Shown piece after piece: positions 1-10,781 of a DNA stretch of 57,299 bases. The stretch comes from Rhodospirillales bacterium. Lineage in GTDB: Bacteria > Pseudomonadota > Alphaproteobacteria > Reyranellales > Reyranellaceae. The stretch lies in the NCBI GenBank assembly GCA_016185145.1, contig JACPOB010000076.1, forward strand, positions 1 to 57,299, given 5' to 3'. The position numbers were made by a program, and so were the translations under genes. A model generated the notes under the pieces. That model did not search any database and was not told the DNA's origin. It was given only the letters and a program-made list of their open reading frames with translations. The stretch's first letter is position 1, and each line of letters starts with the position of its first letter.

Positions 1-28
1 TCAACCTTTAAGTCGATGGAGAGTCCCG

Positions 29-298
29 ATGTCGATCACAGCCGTCCGCAAGGCGGAGCTGATCAAGTCGTATGCCCAGGCCGAGGGTGACACCGGTTCG
101 CCGGAAGTCCAGGTCGCGATCCTGAGCGAACGTATTTCCAACCTCACCGAGCACTTCAAGGGCCACGCGAAGGATCATCATTCGCGCCGCGGCCTGCTGA
201 AGCTCGTCGGCCAGCGCCGGCGCCTGCTCGACTATCTCAAGGCCAAGGACAACAAGCGCTACGACACGCTGATCGAGCGCCTGGGTCTGCGTCGCTGA
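29..298 (+). CDS. rpsO: 30S ribosomal protein S15
   Basis: The 89-residue product is the normal length of bacterial S15 and matches it throughout, with an N-terminal [12 protein letters not shown], a central [14 protein letters not shown] block, the [19 protein letters not shown] helix segment and a C-terminal [13 protein letters not shown]15 binds 16S rRNA early in assembly of the 30S platform. A short purine-rich stretch (GGAGAG) lies 5 bases upstream of the ATG. It is followed by an intrinsic terminator-like hairpin and then pnp, the conserved rpsO-pnp order of proteobacteria. Assignment is from sequence and synteny and is close to certain. Confidence 0.98.
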   Translation: MSITAVRKAELIKSYAQAEGDTGSPEVQVAILSERISNLTEHFKGHAKDHHSRRGLLKLVGQRRRLLDYLKAKDNKRYDTLIERLGLRR

Positions 299-304
299 GT
301 TCAC

Positions 305-344
305 GGCCCCGATTTCATCCGCGGATGGATCGGGGCCTTTTCGC
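305..344 (+). terminator. Intrinsic terminator or attenuator between rpsO and pnp
   Basis: A GGCCCCGAT arm pairs with ATCGGGGCC across a 15-base loop that itself contains TCCGCGGA, and the stem is followed by TTTT. It sits 7 bases after the rpsO stop. In this arrangement it probably ends much rpsO transcription and lets a fraction continue into pnp; the partial read-through is inference. Confidence 0.8.
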
Positions 345-506
345 GTCGCGTCGTTCGGTCCCCGTAACAGTTCGGCCGGCTGACGCGACTTTCGAAGTAA
401 CCGGGAGGGCAGGGGCGAGAGCAAAGGCCCGGCCCGGTCCTGCCGATGCAAGGGCATCGGTGGGCGGCGCCGCCAGACGGGGGCGGACGCCGTGTAGGAA
501 AGGAAG

Positions 507-2465
<1,959 letters not shown>

Positions 2466-2477
2466 ACGGTAACGAGA

Positions 2478-2503
2478 ACGGCGGCCTTCGAGCCGCCGTT
2501 TTT
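2478..2503 (+). terminator. Intrinsic terminator of pnp
   Basis: ACGGCGGC and GCCGCCGT form an 8-bp GC-rich stem closed by a CTTCGA loop and followed by a T run. It lies 12 bases after the pnp stop. Confidence 0.88.
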
Positions 2504-2521
2504 GTTTGTAGGATTGGCGGG

Positions 2522-3151
2522 ATGAAAACGCCTTCCCGCAGACTCCTGCTCGCGGGTGCAGGCGCCAGCCTGCTCCCGCTTCACACGGCTTTTGCGGCGG
2601 GCTTGATCGCCACGCCGCAGCAGACCGAAGGGCCGTTCTATCCGACGGCGTTTCCGGCCGACATGGACAACGACCTCGTCCAGGTCCGCGGCCAGCAGGC
2701 GCGCGCCATGGGTACGGTGCTGCATCTGGACGGGCGCGTGCTCGACCTCGACGGCAAGCCGGTCGATGGGGCGATCGTCGAGATCTGGCAGTGCGACGCC
2801 CAGGGCATCTACGACCATCCGCGCCAGCCCGGCCGCGACAAGCGTGATTCGGCCTTCCAGGGCTACGGCCGCCTGCTGGTCAAGGCCGATGGCCGCTACA
2901 GCTTCCGCACGCTGAAGCCCGTCGCCTATGCCGGGCGCTCGCCGCATATCCACTTCAAGGTCGCGACCTCGACCGGACGCACCCTGACGAGCCAGTTCTA
3001 TGTCGCGGGCGATCCGGGCAACGAGCGCGATGGCGTGTTCCGCGGCATCCGCGATCCCAGACAGCGCGCGCTGGTCGAGATGAAGCTGGCACCTGCGCCC
3101 GGCGTCGAGGCCGGAGCGCTCGCCACATCGATGGATATCGTCGTCGGTTAG
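2522..3151 (+). CDS. Intradiol ring-cleavage dioxygenase family protein, Tat-exported
   Basis: The 209-residue protein starts MKTPSRRLLLAGAG, a short twin-arginine-like signal ending near AFA-AG (about residue 26). The mature part carries the family block TEGPFYP (35-41) and the four likely Fe(III) ligands of intradiol dioxygenases: Tyr97 (GIYDHP), Tyr136 (PVAYAG) and His142/His144 (PHIHF). This is the fold of the protocatechuate 3,4-dioxygenase beta subunit and of extracytoplasmic single-domain homologues that open catechol-type rings between the hydroxyls. No alpha subunit or other aromatic pathway gene lies beside it, so the substrate is unknown. I chose the ATG at 2522 over an upstream in-frame start at 2444, which would overlap pnp and the terminator and hide the signal peptide. 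Confidence 0.85.
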   Translation: MKTPSRRLLLAGAGASLLPLHTAFAAGLIATPQQTEGPFYPTAFPADMDNDLVQVRGQQARAMGTVLHLDGRVLDLDGKPVDGAIVEIWQCDAQGIYDHPRQPGRDKRDSAFQGYGRLLVKADGRYSFRTLKPVAYAGRSPHIHFKVATSTGRTLTSQFYVAGDPGNERDGVFRGIRDPRQRALVEMKLAPAPGVEAGALATSMDIVVG

Positions 3152-3193
3152 TCAGGCCGGCGCGTCTCGCATCTCACTGCATAATCAATGCAT

Positions 3194-3257
3194 TTGACAT
3201 GGAGGTGTTCGACTTCGTACTGTTTCGATAATGAGACGTCGTCTCTTATTGTGAGAC
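3194..3257 (+). promoter_or_regulatory. Candidate promoter and palindromic operator upstream of the iclR operon
   Basis: TTGACA at 3194-3199 is a perfect -35 hexamer; a weak TACTGT follows after 18 bases. Downstream, GAGAC (3233-3237) and GTCTC (3241-3245) form an inverted repeat around GTC, and GAGAC recurs at 3253-3257, 7 bases before the start codon. IclR-family regulators bind palindromes near their own promoters, so this is a plausible autoregulatory operator, by inference only. Confidence 0.45.
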
Positions 3258-3264
3258 AAGATGA

Positions 3265-4071
3265 ATGTCGGTCCCCGGTGAAGTCCAGTCCGTTCAGCGC
3301 GCCATCACGGTATTGCGCGCGTTCGCCCGGGCGGATGAATGGTCCACCTCCGCGCTTGCCCGCGAGCTCGGGCTGCACAAGAGCGTCGTCCACCGGCTGC
3401 TTGTGACCCTCACCCGTGGCGGCCTGCTTCGGCAGGACGAGCGCACCAGCAGCTTCCGGCTGGCACCCGCCATGGTTTCGCTGGGCCGCCGCGCCGAGCG
3501 CGCGAACGACGTGCTGACCATCGCGCGCCCGTTCCTCCAGCGTCTGGTCGAGGAGAGCCAGGAGACGGTCAGCCTGTGCGTGCTGCAGGACGATCACGGC
3601 GTTTGCCTCGCCAGCGTCGACAGCCCGCAATCGATGCGCTTCACCATCAGCCCCGGCGAGAACTTCCCACTCAACGCCGGCGGTGTCGGCAAGGTGATCC
3701 TGGCTTTCCAGCCCGACAGCTTCGTCGACGCCCTGATCGAGACCGGGACGCTGCGGCGCTTCACCGACAGGACGATCACGTCTCCCGAGGAGCTGCGGCG
3801 CGAGCTCGCCCGCATCCGCCTTCAGGGATACGGCTTCAGCGATGCCGAGATCACGCCCGGCGCCCGCTCGGTCGGCGCGCCCGTGCGCGACGCCGACGGC
3901 AAGGTCCCGTACAGCCTCGCCATCTCCGCGCCGTCGCTGCGCATGACCGACGCCCGGCTGCCGCAGTTCGTGGCGATGGTCCGCCAGGCCGCCGCGGCGC
4001 TATCGGGCGAGCTCGGCTACCAGGACGCAGTCGACGCCGCATCCGCCCAGACGATCGATTCCGCAGCATGA
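3265..4071 (+). CDS. IclR-family transcriptional regulator
   Basis: 268 residues with the two-domain IclR layout. The winged helix-turn-helix covers about residues 8-70 (VQSVQRAITVLRAF, then helices LARELGLHKSVVHRLLVTL). The effector-binding domain covers about 80-250, with LNAGGVGKVILAF and GYGFSDAEITPGARSVGAPV. It is the first gene of the plus-strand run that continues through the ABC importer and hyuAB, and its stop overlaps the next start (ATGA at 4068-4071), so it is probably co-transcribed and senses the imported or hydrolysed compound. The ligand is unknown. Confidence 0.92.
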   Translation: MSVPGEVQSVQRAITVLRAFARADEWSTSALARELGLHKSVVHRLLVTLTRGGLLRQDERTSSFRLAPAMVSLGRRAERANDVLTIARPFLQRLVEESQETVSLCVLQDDHGVCLASVDSPQSMRFTISPGENFPLNAGGVGKVILAFQPDSFVDALIETGTLRRFTDRTITSPEELRRELARIRLQGYGFSDAEITPGARSVGAPVRDADGKVPYSLAISAPSLRMTDARLPQFVAMVRQAAAALSGELGYQDAVDAASAQTIDSAA

Positions 4072-4913
4072 CACGGCGCGCCCTCGCCGCGACGGCCTTT
4101 CTCGGCGTGCCCGGTCTCTGGGTCGGCCTCTTCTTCGTCCTGCCGATGGTCACCATCGTGCTGCTGAGCTTCTGGCGCGTCGTCGACTACGAGATCGTCG
4201 CCGACTTCACGCTCGCCAACTACGAGAAGCTGATCCGGCCCCTGTACGTCGGTGTCTTCTGGCGGACGATCAAGATCTCGCTGCTCGTCACGGCCGTCTC
4301 GCTGATCGTCGGCTACCCCGTCGCCTACTATCTGGCGCGCAAGACGCGGCGTTTCCGCCTGACCTTGCTGGTGCTCGTCATCCTGCCGCTTTGGACGAGC
4401 TACCTCGTGCGCACTTATGCCTGGATGCTGATCCTCGGCACCAAGGGAGCGGTCAACCAGGCGCTGCAGGCCGTCGGCCTCACCAGCGAGCCGATCTCCT
4501 GGCTGCTCTACAGCGACTTCGCCGTCACCCTGGCGCTGGTCCACATCTACATGCCGTATCTCATCCTGCCGCTGTACTCGGTGCTGGAGAAGCTCGACCC
4601 CAGCCTGTTCGAGGCGGCCAAGGACCTCGGCGGCGGCCGCTGGCGGACCTTCCTCCACGTCACCCTGCCGCTCAGCTTGCCCGGCGTCGCGACGGGCTGC
4701 CTGTTCGTCTTCATCCCGGCCATGGGCTCCTTCGTGACGCCCGAGCTGCTGGGCGGCACGCGAAGCATCCTGATCGGCAGCATCGTCGCCCAGCAGTTCG
4801 GCGTTGCTTTCGAGTATCCGCTGGGCTCGGCGATGGCGCTGGCGATCATGGCCATCATCCTGCTCGTGGCCGTGGCCCTGCTGCGGGCGGGCCGCCCGGC
4901 CGGTGTCGCCTGA
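4068..4913 (+). CDS. ABC transporter permease, PotB type
   Basis: 281 residues with about six membrane segments starting at residue 10 and the permease coupling motif EAAKDLGGGRWRTFLHVTLP near residues 184-203, which docks on the ATPase. It resembles the first permease of spermidine/putrescine-type importers. The ATG at 4068 overlaps the iclR stop by four bases, which is typical of translational coupling; the longer open frame upstream only reads through iclR in another phase. The TGA at 4911-4913 overlaps the ATG of the second permease by one base. Confidence 0.93.
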   Translation: MTRRALAATAFLGVPGLWVGLFFVLPMVTIVLLSFWRVVDYEIVADFTLANYEKLIRPLYVGVFWRTIKISLLVTAVSLIVGYPVAYYLARKTRRFRLTLLVLVILPLWTSYLVRTYAWMLILGTKGAVNQALQAVGLTSEPISWLLYSDFAVTLALVHIYMPYLILPLYSVLEKLDPSLFEAAKDLGGGRWRTFLHVTLPLSLPGVATGCLFVFIPAMGSFVTPELLGGTRSILIGSIVAQQFGVAFEYPLGSAMALAIMAIILLVAVALLRAGRPAGVA

Positions 4914-5719
4914 TGACCAGAGGGCGCATCCCGAGCACGCCGCTGTTTGGCGCCTGGACGGCGCTGGTCCTGCTGTTCCTGTTCGCGCCGCTGTTCCTGG
5001 TGGTGCTGTTCTCCTTCAACACGTCCGAGATCAGCATCTTTCCTCTCCAGGGCTTCACCCTCGACTGGTACGGCCGCCTTGCCGGCAACGATGCCTTCCG
5101 CTCGGCGCTGATCAACAGCTTCGTCGTGGCGGCGGTGACGGTCGTGCTGGCGACCGCGCTCGGGGTGGCCATGGCCACCGGCGTCCATCGCTACGGCGCG
5201 CGCTGGCGCACGGTGCTGCGCTCCGCTGCCGGCCTGCCGATGATGGTACCCCACCTCATCCTCGGCATCGCGCTGCTGAGCTTCTACAACGTCGTTCAGA
5301 TCGACCTGTCGCTGGTCACCGTCATCGTCGGTCACTCGATCGTCGCCTTCCCCTACGTCTTCCTCATCATCTCGGCGCGCCTGGTCGGCTTCGACCCCTC
5401 GGTCGAGGAGGCGGCGCGCGACCTGGGCGCCGGCACGCTCACGATCTTCCTGGAGATCACGCTGCCGCTGCTGGCGCCGGCGATCCTCGCCGCCGCGCTG
5501 ATCTCCTTCACGCTGTCGTTCGACGAGGTAGTCGTGACGTTCTTCACGACCGGCACCGAGAACACGCTGCCCATGCTGATCTGGTCGATGCTTCGCTTCG
5601 GCATCACGCCCGAGATCAACGCGATCGCGACGCTCACCATCGTCGTGAGCTGCGTGATGGCGGTGATCGCCGAAATCGCAATACGGCGCGCGAGAATGAC
5701 CGCCGCTTCAAGACAGTGA
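4913..5719 (+). CDS. ABC transporter permease, PotC type
   Basis: 268 residues, about six membrane helices, and a coupling loop EEAARDLGAGTLTIFLEITL near residues 163-182. The segment SFDEVVVTFFTTG near 200-215 is typical of PotC-like polyamine permeases. It is the partner of the preceding permease, joined by a TGATG overlap. The pair probably forms the channel of one importer. The substrate need not be a polyamine: this subfamily also carries opine-like compounds, amino-acid derivatives and other amines. Confidence 0.93.
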   Translation: MTRGRIPSTPLFGAWTALVLLFLFAPLFLVVLFSFNTSEISIFPLQGFTLDWYGRLAGNDAFRSALINSFVVAAVTVVLATALGVAMATGVHRYGARWRTVLRSAAGLPMMVPHLILGIALLSFYNVVQIDLSLVTVIVGHSIVAFPYVFLIISARLVGFDPSVEEAARDLGAGTLTIFLEITLPLLAPAILAAALISFTLSFDEVVVTFFTTGTENTLPMLIWSMLRFGITPEINAIATLTIVVSCVMAVIAEIAIRRARMTAASRQ

Positions 5720-5747
5720 GACACTTCGACACGTCAGGAGAACCGTG

Positions 5748-6848
5748 ATGACCGAGAAATTCGACCTCAATCTGCTCTTGCCTGCCGGCATGTCGCGGCG
5801 CGGCGTGCTGCGCGCGCTGGGTGCGGCCGGCCTCGGCGCCGCGACGATGGCCGGCGCCGCCGGCCGCGCCGTCGCCCAGGACCGCCTGCTGAACTATTTC
5901 ACCTGGTCGACCTGGGGCGAGGGGCCGTTCGTCGAGGACGCTAAGAAGAAGGTCGGCATCGATCTCAAGCCCACCTTCTACAGCAGCTCGGACGAGATGA
6001 TCGCCAAGCTGCGCGGCGGCGGCACCAAGCTCTACGACATGATCGTGCCGGTGCAGAACTACATCGCCCCGGCGGCCAAGGCCGGCCTGATCGAGCCGAT
6101 TGATCCCGCGGTTCTGACCAACAGGCCGACGCTGTTCAAGGAATTCCAGAACCAGCCGCAATGGACGGTCGACGGCAAGCTGTACGGCGTGCCGTTCGTC
6201 TGGGGCGCCAACGCCATCGCCTTCAACCGCAAGGAGACAGGCGAAGTCGATTCGCTTGACGTGCTGTTCGATCCCAAGTGGAAGGGCCGGCTGGCGATGC
6301 GCGACGAGCCGGAGGATTCGCTGGGCGTCGGCGCGCTCAAGCTCGGCATCAAGCAGCCCTACGCCATGGGCGAGAAGGAGCTGCAGGAGGTCAAGAAGCT
6401 GCTGATCTCCCAGAAGCCGCTGCTGCGCGCCTACTGGAAGAACGTCGCCGACGTTCAGAACATGCTGGCCTCGGGCGAGGTGGTGGCCGCCTGGACGTTC
6501 CTGGCCGTGATCGCACCGCTGCGCAAGGCGGGCGTCGATGCTGGCTGGGTGTGGCCCAAGGAAGGCGCCATTGGCTGGAGCGAGGCCATCACGCCGGTCA
6601 AGGGCACCCAGAAGATGAAGCTGGTGCAGGAGTACGCGAACTTCACGCTCAGCCCCGAGTACGGCGAGTTCATGGCCCGAACCACGCGCTACGCTCCGGC
6701 CTCGAAGGCGTCTGTCGACAAGCTCGAGCCGGCACTGGTCAAGGATCTCGGCATCGATCCCGCCAACGTCTCGCGCCTCACCTTCAAGGACATCCCCAAG
6801 GACAAGTCGCGCTGGAACGAGATCTGGAACGAAGTGAAGGCGGCCTGA
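5748..6848 (+). CDS. Periplasmic substrate-binding protein, PotD type, Tat signal
   Basis: The N-terminus contains SRRGVLRALGAAG followed by a hydrophobic stretch and AVAQ, a twin-arginine signal cleaved near residue 44. The rest is a two-lobed binding protein of the spermidine/putrescine family (LNYFTWSTWGEGP, then KLRGGGTKLYDMIVP, GKLYGVPFVWGANAIAFN and SGEVVAAWTF). Tat export suggests folding before export. A strong SD (AGGAG, 5736-5740) is 7 bases before the ATG at 5748 and only 4 before the alternative GTG at 5745, so 5748 is preferred (366 residues). Confidence 0.93.
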   Translation: MTEKFDLNLLLPAGMSRRGVLRALGAAGLGAATMAGAAGRAVAQDRLLNYFTWSTWGEGPFVEDAKKKVGIDLKPTFYSSSDEMIAKLRGGGTKLYDMIVPVQNYIAPAAKAGLIEPIDPAVLTNRPTLFKEFQNQPQWTVDGKLYGVPFVWGANAIAFNRKETGEVDSLDVLFDPKWKGRLAMRDEPEDSLGVGALKLGIKQPYAMGEKELQEVKKLLISQKPLLRAYWKNVADVQNMLASGEVVAAWTFLAVIAPLRKAGVDAGWVWPKEGAIGWSEAITPVKGTQKMKLVQEYANFTLSPEYGEFMARTTRYAPASKASVDKLEPALVKDLGIDPANVSRLTFKDIPKDKSRWNEIWNEVKAA

Positions 6849-6855
6849 GGCGCGC

Positions 6856-7938
6856 ATGAAGCCGGGCAGCAACGATCAACCCGACGTCCGACTTCGAGGC
6901 GTGGTCAAGCGCTTCGGCCGCTTCGAGGCCGTGGCCGGCGTCGACCTCGACGTCGCGCGCGGGCAGTTCGTGACGCTGCTCGGCCCGTCGGGCTGCGGCA
7001 AGACCACGACCTTGCGCATCATCGGCGGCTTCGAGCAGGCCGATGACGGCGAGGTGGTGGTGGCCGGCGAGCCGGTCGGCCGGGACGAGACGACGCGGCA
7101 CACCCGCATGGTGTTCCAGAGCTATGCGCTGTTCCCGCACATGACGGTGGCCCGCAACGTCGCCTTCGGCCTCAGGATGGACGGCCTCGCCAGGCCGGAG
7201 ATCGCGAGCCGCGTCGAGGCGATGCTGGGCACGCTCGGCCTCGCCGACCAGGCCGGCAAGTACCCACGCCAGCTCTCGGGCGGCCAGCAGCAACGCGTCG
7301 CCCTGGCGCGCGCGCTGGTGACCCGCCCGCGGGTCCTGCTGCTCGACGAGCCGCTGGGCGCGCTCGACCTCAAGATGCGCAAGCGCATGCAGACCGAGCT
7401 CAAGGCACTGCAGCGCGATGTCGGCATCACCTTCATCTATGTCACCCACGACCAGGAAGAGGCGATGAACCTCTCCGACGTCATCGTCGTCATGGAGAAA
7501 GGCCGCGTCGCCCAGGTCGGCACGCCGGAAGAAATCTACCGTCATCCGGTCAGCGCCTACGTGGCCGACTTCGTGGGCGAGACCAACCTTCTGCCGGCGC
7601 ACGTCGTGGCGTCGACGCCGTCCGGGCTCAGGGTCTCGACTGCAATTGGGGAGTTCACGGTACGCGCCGACGCCGCGGCGGCCGGCAGCGCCATCATGGT
7701 AGCGGTGCGGCCCGAAGCCATCCTCATCGGACCGTCGATCCCGGCGGGCTGCGCGCGCGGTCGCGGCGTCGTGCGGTCGCGCTCCTTCCTGGGCTCGCTG
7801 ACGCGGCTCGCGCTCGAGGCCGGTGGGACGACGCTGACCGTCGACAGTCCCGGCCTGTCCGCGGTCGGCGCCGGCGACACGATCGACTTCGGATGGCGCG
7901 ATGCGGATGCGCTCGCGCTGCCGGGAAGCCAACCATAG
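6856..7938 (+). CDS. ABC transporter ATP-binding protein, PotA type
   Basis: 360 residues with a complete ATPase: Walker A GPSGCGKT (43-50), Q-loop FQSY (87-90), signature LSGGQQQ (140-146), Walker B RVLLLDEP (159-166) and the H-loop in [13 protein letters not shown] domain occupies about 275-355. It powers import through the two preceding permeases. It lies 7 bases after the binding-protein gene in the same operon. Confidence 0.95.
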   Translation: MKPGSNDQPDVRLRGVVKRFGRFEAVAGVDLDVARGQFVTLLGPSGCGKTTTLRIIGGFEQADDGEVVVAGEPVGRDETTRHTRMVFQSYALFPHMTVARNVAFGLRMDGLARPEIASRVEAMLGTLGLADQAGKYPRQLSGGQQQRVALARALVTRPRVLLLDEPLGALDLKMRKRMQTELKALQRDVGITFIYVTHDQEEAMNLSDVIVVMEKGRVAQVGTPEEIYRHPVSAYVADFVGETNLLPAHVVASTPSGLRVSTAIGEFTVRADAAAAGSAIMVAVRPEAILIGPSIPAGCARGRGVVRSRSFLGSLTRLALEAGGTTLTVDSPGLSAVGAGDTIDFGWRDADALALPGSQP

Positions 7939-7952
7939 ACCAGGGAAACACC

Positions 7953-8696
7953 ATGACCTTCACCATCGTCGGCCGATGCAAGCGCACCGGCCATCGCGGT
8001 ATCGCCCTCGCGACCAGTTCGCCGGCCATCGGCCAGCGCTGCTCCTTCGTGTCGCATGCCGGCGCCGTCGGCATGCAGGCCATCGCCGAGCCGCGGCTGG
8101 GCGTCTTCGCCCTCAAGCTGCTCGAGCAGGGTTACAGCCCGCGCGGAGTCATCGCCGAGGTGACCTCGAGCGACGATTGGCCGGGCAAGCGCCAGATCGG
8201 CATCGTCGATGCCGACGGCCGGTCGGCCGCCTTCACCGGCGACGCCAACGGACCGTGGGCAGGCCATATCCACGGCGAGAACTTCGTCGCCATGGGCAAC
8301 GTCGTGGCCGGCCCGCAGGTCGTCGAGGCCATCGCCGAAGCCTTCCATGAGAACGACTCCGAGATCCTGGAGGCGCGTCTTATGCGCGCCGTCGAGGCGG
8401 GGCGCGACGCCGGCGGCGAGACGATCGGCCAGACCTCCGCCGCGATCCTGAGCTTCGGCGAGCAGATCGTCCCGCGCTGCGACCTGCGTGTCGACGTCTC
8501 CGAAGAGCCAGTGAAGGAGCTGCGCCGCATCTTCGACTGGTTCGAGCCGTTGCTGCCCTACTTCGAGGAGCGCAACCGCAACCCGTTCATGCCGCGCTTC
8601 AAGGACTATTTCGAACAGAAGGGCCTCGAGCGGGAATACGGCAAGCCCGTGCCGGTGACTCGCGGCGGCAGCACCAAGTTTCCCTACCGGCCGTGA
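7953..8696 (+). CDS. DUF1028 family protein
   Basis: The 247-residue product opens MTFTIVGRCKRTGHRGIALA and has the DUF1028 pattern of an N-terminal beta strand, the block GQRCSFVSHAGAVGMQAIAEP, GDANGPWAGHIHGENFVAMGN, and an IVPRCDLRVDVSEEPVKELR region. DUF1028 proteins are related in fold to Ntn hydrolases, but no reaction is firmly assigned. Its place between an importer and hyuAB suggests a hydrolytic step in the same pathway, or protection of it. The ATG at 7953 is preferred because DUF1028 proteins begin with this T-F-T/S-I-V strand. Upstream in-frame codons overlap the ATPase gene. Confidence 0.85.
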   Translation: MTFTIVGRCKRTGHRGIALATSSPAIGQRCSFVSHAGAVGMQAIAEPRLGVFALKLLEQGYSPRGVIAEVTSSDDWPGKRQIGIVDADGRSAAFTGDANGPWAGHIHGENFVAMGNVVAGPQVVEAIAEAFHENDSEILEARLMRAVEAGRDAGGETIGQTSAAILSFGEQIVPRCDLRVDVSEEPVKELRRIFDWFEPLLPYFEERNRNPFMPRFKDYFEQKGLEREYGKPVPVTRGGSTKFPYRP

Positions 8697-8701
8697 TCGC
8701 C

Positions 8702-10777
8702 ATGCCTGATGCTTCCTCCCTGCGCAGCGAGACCATGAACCGCATCGGCGTCGACGTCGGCGGCACCTTCACCGACCTCGTCGTCGAGCAGCCCGACGGC
8801 ACCATCGATGTCTTCAAGGTGCCGTCGGTGCCGAGCGATCCCAGCCAGGGCGTGCTCGATGCCGTATCCGCCGCTGCCGCCGGTCTCGGCACGACCGTGC
8901 CCGAGCTGCTCGGTCGCTGCGGCTGGTTCGTGCACGGCTCGACCGTCGCCACCAACATCGTGCTGGAGCGCAAGGGTGCCAGGGTCGGCATGCTGACGAC
9001 GGCGGGCTTCCGCGACAGCGTCGAGATCCGGCGCAGCATCCGCGAGAATCCGTGGGACCATCGGACGCCGTTCGCCGAGCCGCTGGTGCCGCGCTATCTG
9101 CGGCTCGGCGTGCGCGGGCGCCTCGACGCGCAGGGACAGGAGCTGGCGCCGCTGTCGGCCGACGACGTGCGGGACGCGGTAGCGGCTTTCGCCGAACGCG
9201 GTGTCGAGACCGTCGCCATATGCTTCATCAACGCCTATGCCAACGGCCGGCACGAAGAAGAGGCCGCCGAGATCATCCGCAGCGTGGCGCCGCAGATGTC
9301 GGTGTCGCTGTCCTCTCGCCTGGCGCCGATCGTGGGCGAATACGAACGCGGCTCGACCACGGTCATCGACGCCTACATCCGCCGCCGCGTCATCGCCTAT
9401 CTGGAGGCACTGGGCGAACGGCTGCGCGATCTCGGCTTCGGCGGTGAGGTGGCGCTGATCCAGAGCAACGGCGGCGCCATTGGGCTCAGCCGCGTGGCCC
9501 GTGCGCCGGTCGGCCTCTGCCTGTCCGGCCCGGCGGCCGGCATCGGCGCCATGCGCTACTACGGACGTCTCTGCGGCAGCGACAACCTGATCACCATGGA
9601 GATCGGCGGCACGAGCTGCGACGTCAGCATGCTGCAATCGGGCCGCGCGCAGCTCATCGACGGCTTCGGAATCGGCGGCCACCATGTCGGCCTGCCGGCC
9701 ATCGACATCCACACCGTCGGCGCCGGCGGCGGCACGATCGCCCGGGTCGACGAGGCAGGCCTGCTGCGCTGCGGACCGCAGGGCGCGGGGGCGGCGCCGG
9801 GGCCTGCCGCCTACGGTCGCGGTGGCAGCGATGCCACGACGACCGATGCGCTGGTCGTGCTCGGCCGCATGCGCGCCGGACCGATCGGCGACGGCTCGGT
9901 CGTGATCGACGCCGAACGGGCGCGGGCCGCCTGCGCCGAACGGGTCGCCGGCCCGCTCGGACTCGACGTGGAGGAAGCGGCGATCGGCATCGTGCAGCTC
10001 CTCGAGCAGAACCTGCTGCATGCCGTCGAGGAGATCAGCGTCAAGCGCGGCCTCAACCCCGCGCGCTACACGCTGATCGCGGCCGGAGGCGCCGGCCCCA
10101 TGCACGGCGCCACGGTGGGCCGCATGCTGGGTTGCCGGCGGGTCTACGTTCCCCGCCACGCCGGCGCCTTCTGCGCGCTGGGCATGCTCGACAGCGACAT
10201 CCGTCACGATCTCTATCGCGTGTTCGATGCGCCGCTGGGCGACGAGGCCCTCGCGAAGCTGCCTGCCGCCTTCGCCGGGCTCACGACGGCCGCCACCGAG
10301 GAGATCGGTGCCGAATCGTCGACGTCACCCGTTTCTCTGCGCTGCGTGGCCGATCTCGTCTACAAGGGCCAGATGCGCTCGGTGCAGGTCGACTACGATC
10401 CCGGCCGGGATGACGTCGCCGCGCTCAAGGGCCGGTTCGAGGCCGAGCACCGGCGGCTCTACGGCCACATCAAGCCCATCACACCGATCCGCATCGCCGC
10501 CCTGCGTGTCGTGGCGACGCTGCCGGCGTCCGCGCTCGCCGTGCCCGAACGGGAGCAGGCCGCGGCGACGCCGCGTGCCGCCGAGACGCGCCGCGTCTTC
10601 ATCGACAAGGGCGCAGGCTGGGCCGATGTTCCGGTCTATCGCGGCGCCGACCTCGGCGCGGGACATGAACTTTCAGGACCGCTGGTCATCGAGGAGCACA
10701 CAATGACCCTCTATGCCGGTCCCGGCGACCAGGTCAGCGTCGACAAGGCCGGCAACTACGTGATCGACTTGAGGTGA
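8702..10777 (+). CDS. hyuA: Hydantoinase/oxoprolinase subunit A (HyuA type)
   Basis: An ASKHA-fold protein of about 690 residues. The N-terminus has NRIGVDVGGTFTDLVVEQPD, the phosphate-1 loop of the family, followed by HGSTVATNIVLERKGARVG; the later block AAGGAGPMHGATVGRML is the adenosine/phosphate region. HyuA and HyuB together hydrolyse cyclic amides such as hydantoins or 5-oxoproline, usually with ATP. Close relatives also include acetone and acetophenone carboxylase subunits, so substrate is open. The start is uncertain: GTG 8693 and ATG 8702 precede ATG 8735, which puts the family start MNRIGVDVGG first and could be the true one. Confidence 0.9.
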   Translation: MPDASSLRSETMNRIGVDVGGTFTDLVVEQPDGTIDVFKVPSVPSDPSQGVLDAVSAAAAGLGTTVPELLGRCGWFVHGSTVATNIVLERKGARVGMLTTAGFRDSVEIRRSIRENPWDHRTPFAEPLVPRYLRLGVRGRLDAQGQELAPLSADDVRDAVAAFAERGVETVAICFINAYANGRHEEEAAEIIRSVAPQMSVSLSSRLAPIVGEYERGSTTVIDAYIRRRVIAYLEALGERLRDLGFGGEVALIQSNGGAIGLSRVARAPVGLCLSGPAAGIGAMRYYGRLCGSDNLITMEIGGTSCDVSMLQSGRAQLIDGFGIGGHHVGLPAIDIHTVGAGGGTIARVDEAGLLRCGPQGAGAAPGPAAYGRGGSDATTTDALVVLGRMRAGPIGDGSVVIDAERARAACAERVAGPLGLDVEEAAIGIVQLLEQNLLHAVEEISVKRGLNPARYTLIAAGGAGPMHGATVGRMLGCRRVYVPRHAGAFCALGMLDSDIRHDLYRVFDAPLGDEALAKLPAAFAGLTTAATEEIGAESSTSPVSLRCVADLVYKGQMRSVQVDYDPGRDDVAALKGRFEAEHRRLYGHIKPITPIRIAALRVVATLPASALAVPEREQAAATPRAAETRRVFIDKGAGWADVPVYRGADLGAGHELSGPLVIEEHTMTLYAGPGDQVSVDKAGNYVIDLR

Positions 10778-10781
10778 GCCC

